Assembly (NCBI RefSeq): GCF_013185915.1 | Contig: NZ_JAAZUH010000004.1 | Span: 248,001 to 312,000 of the forward strand | Length of the DNA: 64,000 bases | From: Stenotrophomonas bentonitica | GTDB taxonomy: Bacteria > Pseudomonadota > Gammaproteobacteria > Xanthomonadales > Xanthomonadaceae | Reading direction: 5' to 3' | In this document: positions 43,481 to 51,019 of the stretch, piece by piece | Layout: each line of letters begins with the position of its first letter | How positions within the stretch are numbered: the first letter of the stretch is position 1 | Position numbers and translations under genes: made by a program | The notes under the pieces: model-generated | Databases searched by the model: none | What the model was told of the DNA's origin: nothing | The model's input: only the letters and a program-made list of their open reading frames with translations

Positions 43481-45235
43481 TCACTCCCCCGCCCGCGCTG
43501 ACAGACTGTCCCAAATGCGTCCCTCACGCTGCGCTCCAGTGGTGACGTTGACTACCGCCTGCTCGCCGAGCCGATCACGCAGCTGCTGAAGATAGAGGCT
43601 GCGAGGTGTCACCACCTGGCCCATCGATTGCACGATCCCTGCTGGCTCCTCAGGCGGGAACTTCCCGAGAGCAATAGTGCCAACCTGCCCCACGCTCCAG
43701 TTCATCGCGAAGGGCGGCGCCTGGACGACGTAGGTATCGTGTTCGGTGTTCCAGAACATCTGCTGCGCGCCCGCCCACCCATGCCCGGTTCCGCTGTACC
43801 GGCGGTTCTGTGCCCGCAGCATGTATCCCTTGGTGTTGTCGTAAAGAGTGCCGGTAGACCAGCGATGATGCGGACCACTGTCATTGCTGTCGCCCACGGA
43901 AAGGCAGTCCAGGAACACATTGGGGCCGGGCACCCGTGCGCCGATGACGAAGGTATGCCTGCCACCCTGGTTGTAGCAGCGCTGGATCAGATTGAAGGCG
44001 GCGTTGCCTTCGTACAGGAACACATAGCGGCGGGCGCCTTGGGTTTCGCCATACCTTGGGTCCAGATAGGCGATGTCCTGCAGGGTATTGAACCGCACGC
44101 CGTTACGGGTAACGAATCCATGCGACACATAGCGCACGGTGACATCGCGAACCCACGAATTGTAAGTTGCACCCAAGCGGAGCGCGGTAAAGGGGCCGGA
44201 GTCGGCGGTGCCATTGGTCGTGCCCGTCTCGGGGTCACCTTCGAGGCGGAGGTCCTCAATGCCGACCTGGGAGATACGCACGGGATCCGTGCGGTAGACG
44301 CTGCCTCCACCGAAGCGCGCCTCGATGGCATCCATGATGGGGGCATCAAGGGTGATCGTGTCATGGTCCACCGCCGTGACGACGCGTTCGTTGTACACGG
44401 CGTAGTCGCTGGGCGTCCATCGGTATCGCGCGGTGTCGATGCCCTCGGGGCCCAGCCAGCGGGCATCGGGCTCTCTCACGATCGACACCGTGTCGCCCAC
44501 CCGATAGCCGGCAGCGGAGGTCAACGTAATCCGCATCGCCCCCACCGGCACGTACTCCATGTTGATCGCGGTCCGGCGTGCGTCCAGTGCTGCGCGTGGC
44601 ACCGCAGACTCGCTGGTCCCCACGTCAAGAATCTTGCCCTGCTTCCCGCTGACGTCGGAGCGGATCACCGTGCCGTCTGCGCCTCGACCCTCGCCGCGCA
44701 GCACCACGCCGCTGGCCCGGATGGTCAGTGTCCTGCTCAACCTGTAGTGGCCGCGCTGCAGCAGCACTGCACCGCGCAAGCCCCGGCTGTCCGTGGCACG
44801 TAGGGCCACCGCGTCAATGGCGGCCTGGATGCGCCGGTAGTCGTCACTCCCGTTGCCAGGCTCAAGGACCTTGATGACAGGAATGCTGGGGCGGGTAGGC
44901 AGACTGACGCCGCCTCCCTGGTAGCCAGCGCGGGAGAAGTCCGGGACGATGTTGCGCGCGTGATCGCTACCCCGCTCCGAATACAAGGCATAGCGCAACA
45001 TGCCATCGCTGCCCAGATCTACCAAAGGTGCATCCTTGGCAGTGTTGATGGGATGGATAAATGCGCTGGTCTCAGAAGCAGGCGCTGCCGCTGAAAGAGT
45101 GGAGAACACGCAGACTGGCAACGCCACGAGCGTAAGCGCGAGGACTCTGCGAAACGCCGGCAGTGAAGGCATGCGGGCGACGAAGGCGCACAGCGCCTCA
45201 CCAGAGCAAGCTGGCTTGAACCTGTAAATCTGCAT
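43481..45235 (-). CDS. secreted right-handed beta-helix protein
   Basis: The 584-residue protein has a signal region (VLALTLVALPVCVFSTLSAA) and a pectate-lyase-like beta-helix. The substrate-facing core includes DYRRIQAAIDAVALRATDSRG, SGVVLRGEGRGADGT, GPHHRWSTGTLYDN and GTGHGWAGAQQMFWNTE. The last motifs recur in uncharacterised secreted lyase or hydrolase families. It likely acts on a polysaccharide outside the cytoplasm; the activity is not assignable. Its ATG overlaps the stop of the upstream hydrolase gene (ATGA), so the two are translationally coupled. Confidence 0.8.
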   Translation of the reverse strand: MQIYRFKPACSGEALCAFVARMPSLPAFRRVLALTLVALPVCVFSTLSAAAPASETSAFIHPINTAKDAPLVDLGSDGMLRYALYSERGSDHARNIVPDFSRAGYQGGGVSLPTRPSIPVIKVLEPGNGSDDYRRIQAAIDAVALRATDSRGLRGAVLLQRGHYRLSRTLTIRASGVVLRGEGRGADGTVIRSDVSGKQGKILDVGTSESAVPRAALDARRTAINMEYVPVGAMRITLTSAAGYRVGDTVSIVREPDARWLGPEGIDTARYRWTPSDYAVYNERVVTAVDHDTITLDAPIMDAIEARFGGGSVYRTDPVRISQVGIEDLRLEGDPETGTTNGTADSGPFTALRLGATYNSWVRDVTVRYVSHGFVTRNGVRFNTLQDIAYLDPRYGETQGARRYVFLYEGNAAFNLIQRCYNQGGRHTFVIGARVPGPNVFLDCLSVGDSNDSGPHHRWSTGTLYDNTKGYMLRAQNRRYSGTGHGWAGAQQMFWNTEHDTYVVQAPPFAMNWSVGQVGTIALGKFPPEEPAGIVQSMGQVVTPRSLYLQQLRDRLGEQAVVNVTTGAQREGRIWDSLSARAGE

Positions 45236-46605
45236 CACAGCGTCGGCGGCTCCGCACAGCGCTCGGCCACCACACCGCCATCCACGAACGCGCCGACCGC
45301 CGCAACGAAGCAGTGCGGCGCTACCAGAGGAAGCAGATGCGCGCCTCGTTCCACCGTGTGGAAGGTGACTGCCCCCGACTTGCCGAGCGTGGCCGCATGT
45401 TCCACCGCACCGTCATACGAAGTGTTGGGATCAAGCGTGCCTTGCAGAATCAGCGTACGCGGCAGGGTTTCCGGGCTCTTGCCAAACCACGCATCGCGGG
45501 GATAGCGCGGGACGCTGCCGCTCACCAGTAGGCCGGGAATGGGGCTGACGAACAACGCGTCCTTTGCCTCTTTTTCAACCATGGACAGCGTGAGCTCCGG
45601 GCGCGCATTGTTCTCAGAGGCGGCGATAAGCATCACCAGCGGCAACGCTGGTTGATCGTTGCCACCCTGCCCGAGATTCCCCAACGCAAGTTTCCAGTCT
45701 TCGGTAGAGGCGCCCAGCGATCGAGCGTCGCCGTCCGAAAGGTCCTGCACGATCTGTGGAATACGATCACGCAGTGCCGGGAAGCTCAGCAGGGCGGCAA
45801 AGTAGCGGCGCAGATCACCGCCCGGCACGTCCTTCTGCCAAGCCGCATCCTTCACAGTCAACAACTTCCGATAACGCTCTAGGCTTTGCTCATCCATGCT
45901 CTGTCGACCCACCTGGTCGACCAGGGCCGTGCGCCGGCTGAGGTCCCATGTCTCGGTGGTCTCAAGAGGCACCAACCCATCGAGGATCAGGCCATCCACC
46001 TGCAACGTGTTGAGCTGGAGCGCCCGTAGCGCCAACTGGGTACCGTACGACACCCCGTAAAGCAGCACCTCACCGCCTCGATCCGCGCCTGACATCAACA
46101 CGCCAAGGTCCTGCGCAGCTTCGGTAATGGAAAAGGCCGAGGTGCGCTGCAGATTGGCGTACATCTCACCGATGCAAGGGCCCCATTCCGCTCCCGCCAG
46201 CCCGGTACCGTCCGGACTGTCGGGCGATTCCTGGACGGGGCAGATGCGCGATGACCGGCCCGTGCCCCGGTGATCGGGGATGACCAGATCGAATCCGGGA
46301 AACGCACGCTGGTAGGCCTGGATCGTCGGGTAGAGCGACGGCCCTGACTCGCCCGGGCCGCCGGAAAGAAGCCAGACTTCACCGCGCCTGGCGTGCCCGG
46401 AGGTGGCCGGTATGCGCCGCAGGAACAGTGAGAGCTTCTCACCCGATGGATCTGCATGGCGCAGCGGAACACTCACCGTGAAGCACTTTGAACCACGCAG
46501 TGCAGGCGCTGCGTCACCGTCGCAGGCTTGTGCCTCCGGTACCGACGCATGGGAGATCAAAGGTGAGGCGGCAAGCAACAACGTCCACAGCACCTTGCGA
46601 TACAT
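45235..46605 (-). CDS. secreted alpha/beta hydrolase, tripeptidyl-aminopeptidase-like
   Basis: The 456-residue protein has a signal peptide (VLWTLLLAASPLISHA) and resembles prolyl/tripeptidyl aminopeptidases of the S33 family. It has the loop LLSGGPGESG, DHRGTGRSSRICP, the elbow GVSYGTQ with the nucleophilic Ser, and the C-terminal ILQGTLDPNTSYDGA with the acid and GAHLLPL with the His. It should cleave short peptides or esters outside the cytoplasm. It is first in a coupled two-gene unit with the beta-helix protein. The ATG at 46605 is the signal-peptide start. Confidence 0.87.
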   Translation of the reverse strand: MYRKVLWTLLLAASPLISHASVPEAQACDGDAAPALRGSKCFTVSVPLRHADPSGEKLSLFLRRIPATSGHARRGEVWLLSGGPGESGPSLYPTIQAYQRAFPGFDLVIPDHRGTGRSSRICPVQESPDSPDGTGLAGAEWGPCIGEMYANLQRTSAFSITEAAQDLGVLMSGADRGGEVLLYGVSYGTQLALRALQLNTLQVDGLILDGLVPLETTETWDLSRRTALVDQVGRQSMDEQSLERYRKLLTVKDAAWQKDVPGGDLRRYFAALLSFPALRDRIPQIVQDLSDGDARSLGASTEDWKLALGNLGQGGNDQPALPLVMLIAASENNARPELTLSMVEKEAKDALFVSPIPGLLVSGSVPRYPRDAWFGKSPETLPRTLILQGTLDPNTSYDGAVEHAATLGKSGAVTFHTVERGAHLLPLVAPHCFVAAVGAFVDGGVVAERCAEPPTL

Positions 46606-46717
46606 CGGCCTTCCCCTGGCTTGAATGAGTACCAACACTGAGGGGAATGCAGGACCGAAGCTACTGCCGGAAGTAATCCCCGCCACTGCCGACATCTGCG
46701 CTGCGTGTCATCCACGG

Positions 46718-48448
46718 TCAGGACAAGGTGCGCCACACCTCGTCAGTCGCCTCACCATTCAAGGCCAGGTGCGCTGCTCTCGTCGGCGGCCGAATCGCCG
46801 CAGCAAGATCCCCCAGCGTGTAAGGCTTCCGCAGCAGCGCGAAGCCATGATCGGTTTCCCTTGCCAGCAGTTCGCTATACCCACTGGTCAGCACCACATG
46901 CAGATCAGGGTAGGCCGCCCGCAATGTCTTGGCGAGCTCCAATCCGCTGATCCCCGGCATCACCACATCAGAGAACACCGCGTGGTACCGCGCATGGTTC
47001 TGCTCCAGCTCAGCCAACGCCTCGCTGCCGTTGCGGGCCAGGTGAACGCCACATCCCAGCTCGCGCAACGCCGAAACCGCGAACTCGGCAACGTCCACGT
47101 TGTCTTCCACCACCAGCACATTCAACCCATGCGCATCCTGCAGCGACCGCGTGCCAGAAGCAGCATCAGCTGCGACCGCCTGGTTCGTAAGTGGCAGGTA
47201 GAGCACGAACGTGCTGCCTTCGCCCACCGTACTGGTTACATCCACCTCGCCCTCAGACTGCTTGACGAAGCCGAACACCTGGCTCAGGCCCAGCCCGGTC
47301 CCTTCGCCAACCCCCTTGGTGGTGAAGAATGGATCGAAGACCTGGCTCATCACCGATTCTTCGATGCCGCAGCCGTCATCGCTGACCGATACGGCGGCGA
47401 AGGCACCTTTCAAGGGCGGTGCAAACCGCACCGAAGGCATCGTCTCGACCCTGCGCAGGCAGATGCGCACCGTGCCGTGCTGCGGGATCGCATCGCGCGC
47501 GTTGACGGCCAGGTTGATCAGCGCGGTGTCCAGCTGGGTCTTGTCCAGCAACACGTGCAGCGGCTCGTCCGGAAGGTCCAGCTCCAACCCGACCCGGCCG
47601 CCGAGCAGGGTGCGGACAATATCACCAAGGCCTTCCACACCCTTGCCAAGCTCAAACACCTGCGGTGACAGGGTCTGCCTGCGCGAGAAGGAAAGCAGAT
47701 GTGAGACAAGGCTGGTCGCGCGGTCTGCCGCCGCACCGATGGCCTCGATATGCCGACGTTGCCGCTCATCGCGCGGTATGCCGTGGCGGAGCATGTCCAC
47801 CGAGCCGCTTATGACCTGCAGCAGGTTGTTGAAATCGTGTGCCACGCCACCCGTCAATTGGCCTATCGCCTCCAGCTTCTGCGACTGGCGCAGCTGCTCG
47901 CGCGCCCGGACCAGCTCAGCATGCGCCTGGCGGGCCTCTTCGCTGATGGCCTCCACCTGTCGAGAATGCTCGTTGCGCTCGGAGACGAACTCCGTCTGGT
48001 CGCTCACCACGCACAGGATGCCGCCCACGCTGCCATCGGCCACGCGGATGGGTGAGTACGAGAATGTCCAGAAGGTCTCCCGGCGCGTGCCATCGCGGTC
48101 CATGAAGACGCGCAGGTTGCGGAAGGTTCTATGCGTGCCGGCCATGGCATCGGCAATGGCGCCGCCCAGTTCTTCCCACACGTCGTGCCAGACGACCCTG
48201 ACCGGGGTGGCCATCGCGCCGGCAAGCTTGTTGCCCATCCATGGCGCGAAGGCATCGTTGAAGTAGAACAGGTTGTCCGGGCCCCACGAGATCCACAGCG
48301 GCTCGGGGCAGTCGAGCATCATCGTCAGTACGGTGCGAAGCTCTGGCGGTGCCGATTCGGCCAGGCCTGCATGGACCCAGTCGCTGTCCTGGAGCAGGCG
48401 ATAGGCCTGGGAGTCGGGTGAGGACACCGGTAGATCGCAATGCCGCAT
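46718..48448 (-). CDS. hybrid sensor histidine kinase/response regulator
   Basis: The 576-residue soluble kinase has a PAS domain (about 40-155), a short coiled coil and HisKA with His204 (GGVAHDFNNLLQV). The HATPase has NLAVNARDAIP, DDGCGI and GTGLGLSQV, and the receiver has Asp494 (VFSDVVMPGISG). It lacks an obvious membrane segment, so it senses a cytoplasmic signal. No output gene is adjacent. The ATG at 48448 (MRHCDLPVSS) precedes the PAS domain. Confidence 0.9.
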   Translation of the reverse strand: MRHCDLPVSSPDSQAYRLLQDSDWVHAGLAESAPPELRTVLTMMLDCPEPLWISWGPDNLFYFNDAFAPWMGNKLAGAMATPVRVVWHDVWEELGGAIADAMAGTHRTFRNLRVFMDRDGTRRETFWTFSYSPIRVADGSVGGILCVVSDQTEFVSERNEHSRQVEAISEEARQAHAELVRAREQLRQSQKLEAIGQLTGGVAHDFNNLLQVISGSVDMLRHGIPRDERQRRHIEAIGAAADRATSLVSHLLSFSRRQTLSPQVFELGKGVEGLGDIVRTLLGGRVGLELDLPDEPLHVLLDKTQLDTALINLAVNARDAIPQHGTVRICLRRVETMPSVRFAPPLKGAFAAVSVSDDGCGIEESVMSQVFDPFFTTKGVGEGTGLGLSQVFGFVKQSEGEVDVTSTVGEGSTFVLYLPLTNQAVAADAASGTRSLQDAHGLNVLVVEDNVDVAEFAVSALRELGCGVHLARNGSEALAELEQNHARYHAVFSDVVMPGISGLELAKTLRAAYPDLHVVLTSGYSELLARETDHGFALLRKPYTLGDLAAAIRPPTRAAHLALNGEATDEVWRTLS

Positions 48449-48611
48449 GTGATGACCTGTTGTACGCGTCGCAACAGGGTAAGCGGAAACCGTTGACGCT
48501 GCGTGACGGTCGCCCTGCACGCTTGGGCCTCTGTGGATTGGTGCCCATGCAACCCACAGAGGTCACGCACCAGGAGACAGCCTTAATGCCGTTCCGTCTG
48601 CTGGCACGCTT

Positions 48612-48818
48612 TCACGGCCCGGTCGTAACGCTGAGGTCGATGGACTTGGGGTTATCCGCCATCGAGATGTAGCTGCTGATCATCTGCCTCAACAGCAGGG
48701 AGGGGTTCTGGTTCAACCGCCATGCCGCCAGGCGGAACTGATAGAGCACTACCGGGCTCAGCTCCACCTTGATCGCGACGCGCCGGTTGACTGCGTACAG
48801 GATGCCTTCGAGATTCAC
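48612..48818 (-). CDS. ribbon-helix-helix-like small protein, putative partner of SymE
   Basis: The 68-residue protein has a strand (RVAIKVELS) and two amphipathic helices (PVVLYQFRLAAWRLNQN and SLLLRQMISSYIS), the pattern of MetJ/Arc-type DNA-binding antitoxins. Its start overlaps the stop of the SymE-like gene by four bases (ATGA). The order, toxin-like first, differs from most antitoxin pairs. The role as antitoxin is inferred. Confidence 0.6.
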   Translation of the reverse strand: MNLEGILYAVNRRVAIKVELSPVVLYQFRLAAWRLNQNPSLLLRQMISSYISMADNPKSIDLSVTTGP

Positions 48819-49168
48819 ATCAGGCTCCCGTTGGGACAGATGGGCAGGCGGTCTGCTTCCACCATGGTGTGGTGGATCTGGCGTTCCAGCGTTCGCGGTA
48901 CGCCCGGACGCGGCAGCTTGGGGTGGTCCAGGACGGTGAGGGTGATGACGCCGTCCTGGGCGTCGATCTTCAGCTTGGCGCCCGCGTTGAATCCCATGTC
49001 GCGCAGCCAGCGGCCGCGCAGTTTCAGGAACGGGATGGTGACTTCGTCCTCGAACTCCGACGGTGGCGAGCAGGACTTCGCGGTGCCGTTGCAGCTGTGT
49101 TCGGTCTCCGGCCGGGGTGGGCGCGGCGTGCGATCGAAAGAGGGTGCTTCTTCCCAGTGCCTTTGCAT
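48815..49168 (-). CDS. SymE-like toxin
   Basis: The 117-residue protein has a disordered Pro/Arg/Glu-rich N terminus and a C-terminal SymE-family fold (FLKLRGRWLRDMGFNAGA, then LKIDAQDGVITLTVLD) related to AbrB. In E. coli, SymE is an SOS-induced toxin held in check by the antisense RNA SymR. AGGAGG lies six bases before the ATG at 49168. The frame is open further upstream through the structured leader, but that part has the RNA function described for 49213-49340. It is coupled to the downstream ribbon-helix-helix gene. Confidence 0.75.
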   Translation of the reverse strand: MQRHWEEAPSFDRTPRPPRPETEHSCNGTAKSCSPPSEFEDEVTIPFLKLRGRWLRDMGFNAGAKLKIDAQDGVITLTVLDHPKLPRPGVPRTLERQIHHTMVEADRLPICPNGSLM

Positions 49169-49191
49169 GATGGACCTCCTGTAAGGATCAC

Positions 49192-49212
49192 GCCTCGCCG
49201 GGATGGCGAGGC
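49192..49212 (-). promoter_or_regulatory. leader hairpin before the SymE-like gene
   Basis: The eight-base inverted arms GCCTCGCC / GGCGAGGC lie 24 bases before the SymE-like ATG, in the transcribed leader, just after the crossing complementary segments. Confidence 0.6.
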
Positions 49213-49340
49213 GGTCGGGAGGTTGGAAACCGACTAGCAGCATGCGGCGGGCGTATTTCCCCAGTGAGGGTGTTGTATTAGCCACCCTCCCGACCATGGG
49301 ACGTCCATCATTCTGCTGCTAGTCGGAGTTTCCACGCTCC
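49213..49340 (-). ncRNA. C4-like antisense RNA / competing leader structure
   Basis: On the minus strand the order is segment A (49333-49314, CTCCGACTAGCAGCA), segment B (49295-49283, GGTCGGGAGGGTG) and the local pairing partner of B (49272-49266, CACCCTC). Next come the complement of A (49242-49225) and the complement of B (49222-49213). A and B each pair with a downstream target, and these pairings cross, as in C4 RNA of phages P1/P7 and cI RNA of P4. The assignment to the C4 class is by arrangement, not by covariance search. Confidence 0.5.
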
Positions 49341-49540
49341 TTGTGGTCACCTTGCACCTCGCGGTAGGAGGGGAGAAGTTGATTTTATTCATCGATTTGC
49401 GAGTTTCGGTAGGCACACTCAATGCACGACGCGATCGACCTGTTGTGGTGACCAAATCTGGGATGGAGTTCGCGATTGTTTGTGCCGTGGTAGTCGGTGC
49501 AATCAATAAAATCGATTGCTCTCGGGCGATGCAGTCAACG

Positions 49541-49739
49541 GTAGGGTCGGTCGAGAGACGACCGCCGATAGCGATGATCAGCGCGGCGAACGCTTGAGCC
49601 TTCGACGGAGAAGAGCGCGAACCCGGTCAGGGTCATGCCTCCCGGCTTCGATGATCGTTATCGGCAGGGCGCTCCTTCGCATCCTGCGAACGCGCCACTA
49701 GTGCATCCATGCACGTCGTCGTCTGGGGAGCGACCCTAC
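49541..49739. repeat. inverted pair of long GTAG-headed elements
   Basis: The left unit (49541-49593) resembles 25755-25807 over about 53 bases. The right unit is inverted, its GTAG head reading leftwards from 49739 (GGTAGGGTCG on the minus strand). The 120 bases between hold no gene. Together with the leader above, this accounts for most of the 567-base gap 49169-49735. Confidence 0.65.
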
Positions 49740-50176
49740 CGGGGTGGGGCTTCGCTTGTCCGGATCAGGTCGCCCTTCAGCCTGGCTTTGTCACCGTTGA
49801 CGCGAACCTTGGTTACGTCTGCCGGTAGACCGGAGATCAGAAATCGCGCGCGGTACTCGCAGATGCATGCCGCCATGTCGCCGCCGCTGCTGCTCAGGGT
49901 GTAGTCCAGCTTCAGCGTGTTGCCGTCCACCCTGGCCTTGCCGTTGCTGCCTTGGTCGTAGCCGCAGCCAGCGGGATTGCGGACCAGGAAGGTGGCAGCG
50001 CCGGGGGTGCCGCTCACTGTCACTTCCGGGTCGTAGATGGTTTCGTTCCAGTCGCCTGCGCAACCAAGGTATTCGAACTCGGTGAGCAGGCCGGTGCCGG
50101 TCTCGGTCTTGTATCCGCAACCGGTGAGGACCATGGCGAGGGCGATTCCGACGATGGCGGACGCTGGTCGTTTCAT
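49736..50176 (-). CDS. putative lipoprotein
   Basis: The 146-residue protein has the lipoprotein signal SAIVGIALAMVLTGC and a mature domain with four further cysteines (LGCAGDW, AGCGYD, ACICEY), likely disulfide-bonded. It is beta-rich by pattern and unrecognised. It is divergent from the TetR gene, and its start lies 117 bases from the operator pair, so shared control is possible. Confidence 0.72.
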   Translation of the reverse strand: MKRPASAIVGIALAMVLTGCGYKTETGTGLLTEFEYLGCAGDWNETIYDPEVTVSGTPGAATFLVRNPAGCGYDQGSNGKARVDGNTLKLDYTLSSSGGDMAACICEYRARFLISGLPADVTKVRVNGDKARLKGDLIRTSEAPPR

Positions 50177-50292
50177 GAGCGTAGGTACCTTTCCATGTGC
50201 GCGTCCTTCGAAACCTGTTCCATTCAGGTGAAGGCGAGCGTGCAGTGCGCGGCGAACCGACGTCAACCTTGGCCCCTGTTGCATCCCCCAAC

Positions 50293-50328
50293 CTAACACT
50301 GTTAGATTCGCCCCCTAACAACGTTAGG
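50293..50328. promoter_or_regulatory. two TetR-type operator palindromes
   Basis: CTAACACTGTTAG (50293-50305) and CCTAACAACGTTAGG (50314-50328) are related dyads with the half-site CTAAC. Their centres are about 22 bases apart, two helical turns, so they face the same side of the DNA. The second ends 12 bases before the TetR start, as expected for autorepression of the efflux operon. Confidence 0.75.
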
Positions 50329-50340
50329 TAACCACGCCCA

Positions 50341-50973
50341 GTGCGCCAGCCCATCGCCCGGGACAACATCGTCGCGGCCGCCTTCAAGCTTCTGGACGAA
50401 GCCGGCATGGAGGGCGTGACCCTGCGCAAGGTGGCCTGCACCCTCGGCATCCGGGCGCCCTCGCTGTACTGGCATTTCAAGAGCAAGCAGGCGCTGGTGG
50501 ACGCCATGGCCGACGCGATGATCGTGGACGTGGCCCGCAACATCCCCGAAGGCCAGCCCTGGCGGCAGACCCTGCTGCAGATCGCGCGCGAGTTCCGCAC
50601 CGCGTTCAAGGCCCGCCGCGATGGCGCGCGGGTGTATGCCGGCACCTTCCTCGCCACTGAAAACGTGCTGCGGGTTGGCGAAACCAGCATCGCCGCCCTG
50701 GTCGGTGCCGGGGCGTCTGTCCGCCTGGCCGCGACCGCGCCGATGGACCTGGTGTACTACACGATGGGCTTTGTGATTGAAGAACAGTCCTGGCCCGGCG
50801 ACGGCAGCATGGAGGCGCTCGGTGAGTCCTTCATGGCGCTGGCCGAGGCGCGCTTCCCGCACTGCTGGAGCGCGCGCGAGGTCTGGAGCGAGGTCGACTT
50901 CGACACGCGCTTCGAACAGGGCCTGGGCCTGCTGCTGGACGGCATTGAACAGCGCCTGGCCAGCGCCGCCTGA
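50341..50973 (+). CDS. TetR-family repressor of the RND efflux operon
   Basis: The 210-residue protein has an N-terminal TetR helix-turn-helix (GVTLRKVACTLGIRAPSLYW, then HFKSKQALVDAM) and a C-terminal domain of the TetR_C_1 type (TAPMDLVYYTMGFVIEEQ). GTG at 50341 is the start. It precedes the RND adaptor gene by 46 bases and has two matching operators in front. It presumably represses the operon and is released by an efflux substrate. Confidence 0.9.
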   Translation: MRQPIARDNIVAAAFKLLDEAGMEGVTLRKVACTLGIRAPSLYWHFKSKQALVDAMADAMIVDVARNIPEGQPWRQTLLQIAREFRTAFKARRDGARVYAGTFLATENVLRVGETSIAALVGAGASVRLAATAPMDLVYYTMGFVIEEQSWPGDGSMEALGESFMALAEARFPHCWSAREVWSEVDFDTRFEQGLGLLLDGIEQRLASAA

Positions 50974-51019
50974 ATCCCATTTTTCCTTACTACCGCTGCT
51001 CCGACACGGAAGCTCACTG

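Noticed and set aside
49169..49297. Extension of the SymE-like protein to an upstream ATG at 49297
   Set aside because: The extension coincides with the paired RNA segments, and a strong AGGAGG sits in front of the ATG at 49168, so the shorter protein is preferred.
49234..49310. A Trp-containing leader peptide ending inside the complementary segment of the symE leader
   Set aside because: It has no good RBS and the region is better explained by RNA pairing; tryptophan-type attenuation is not supported.
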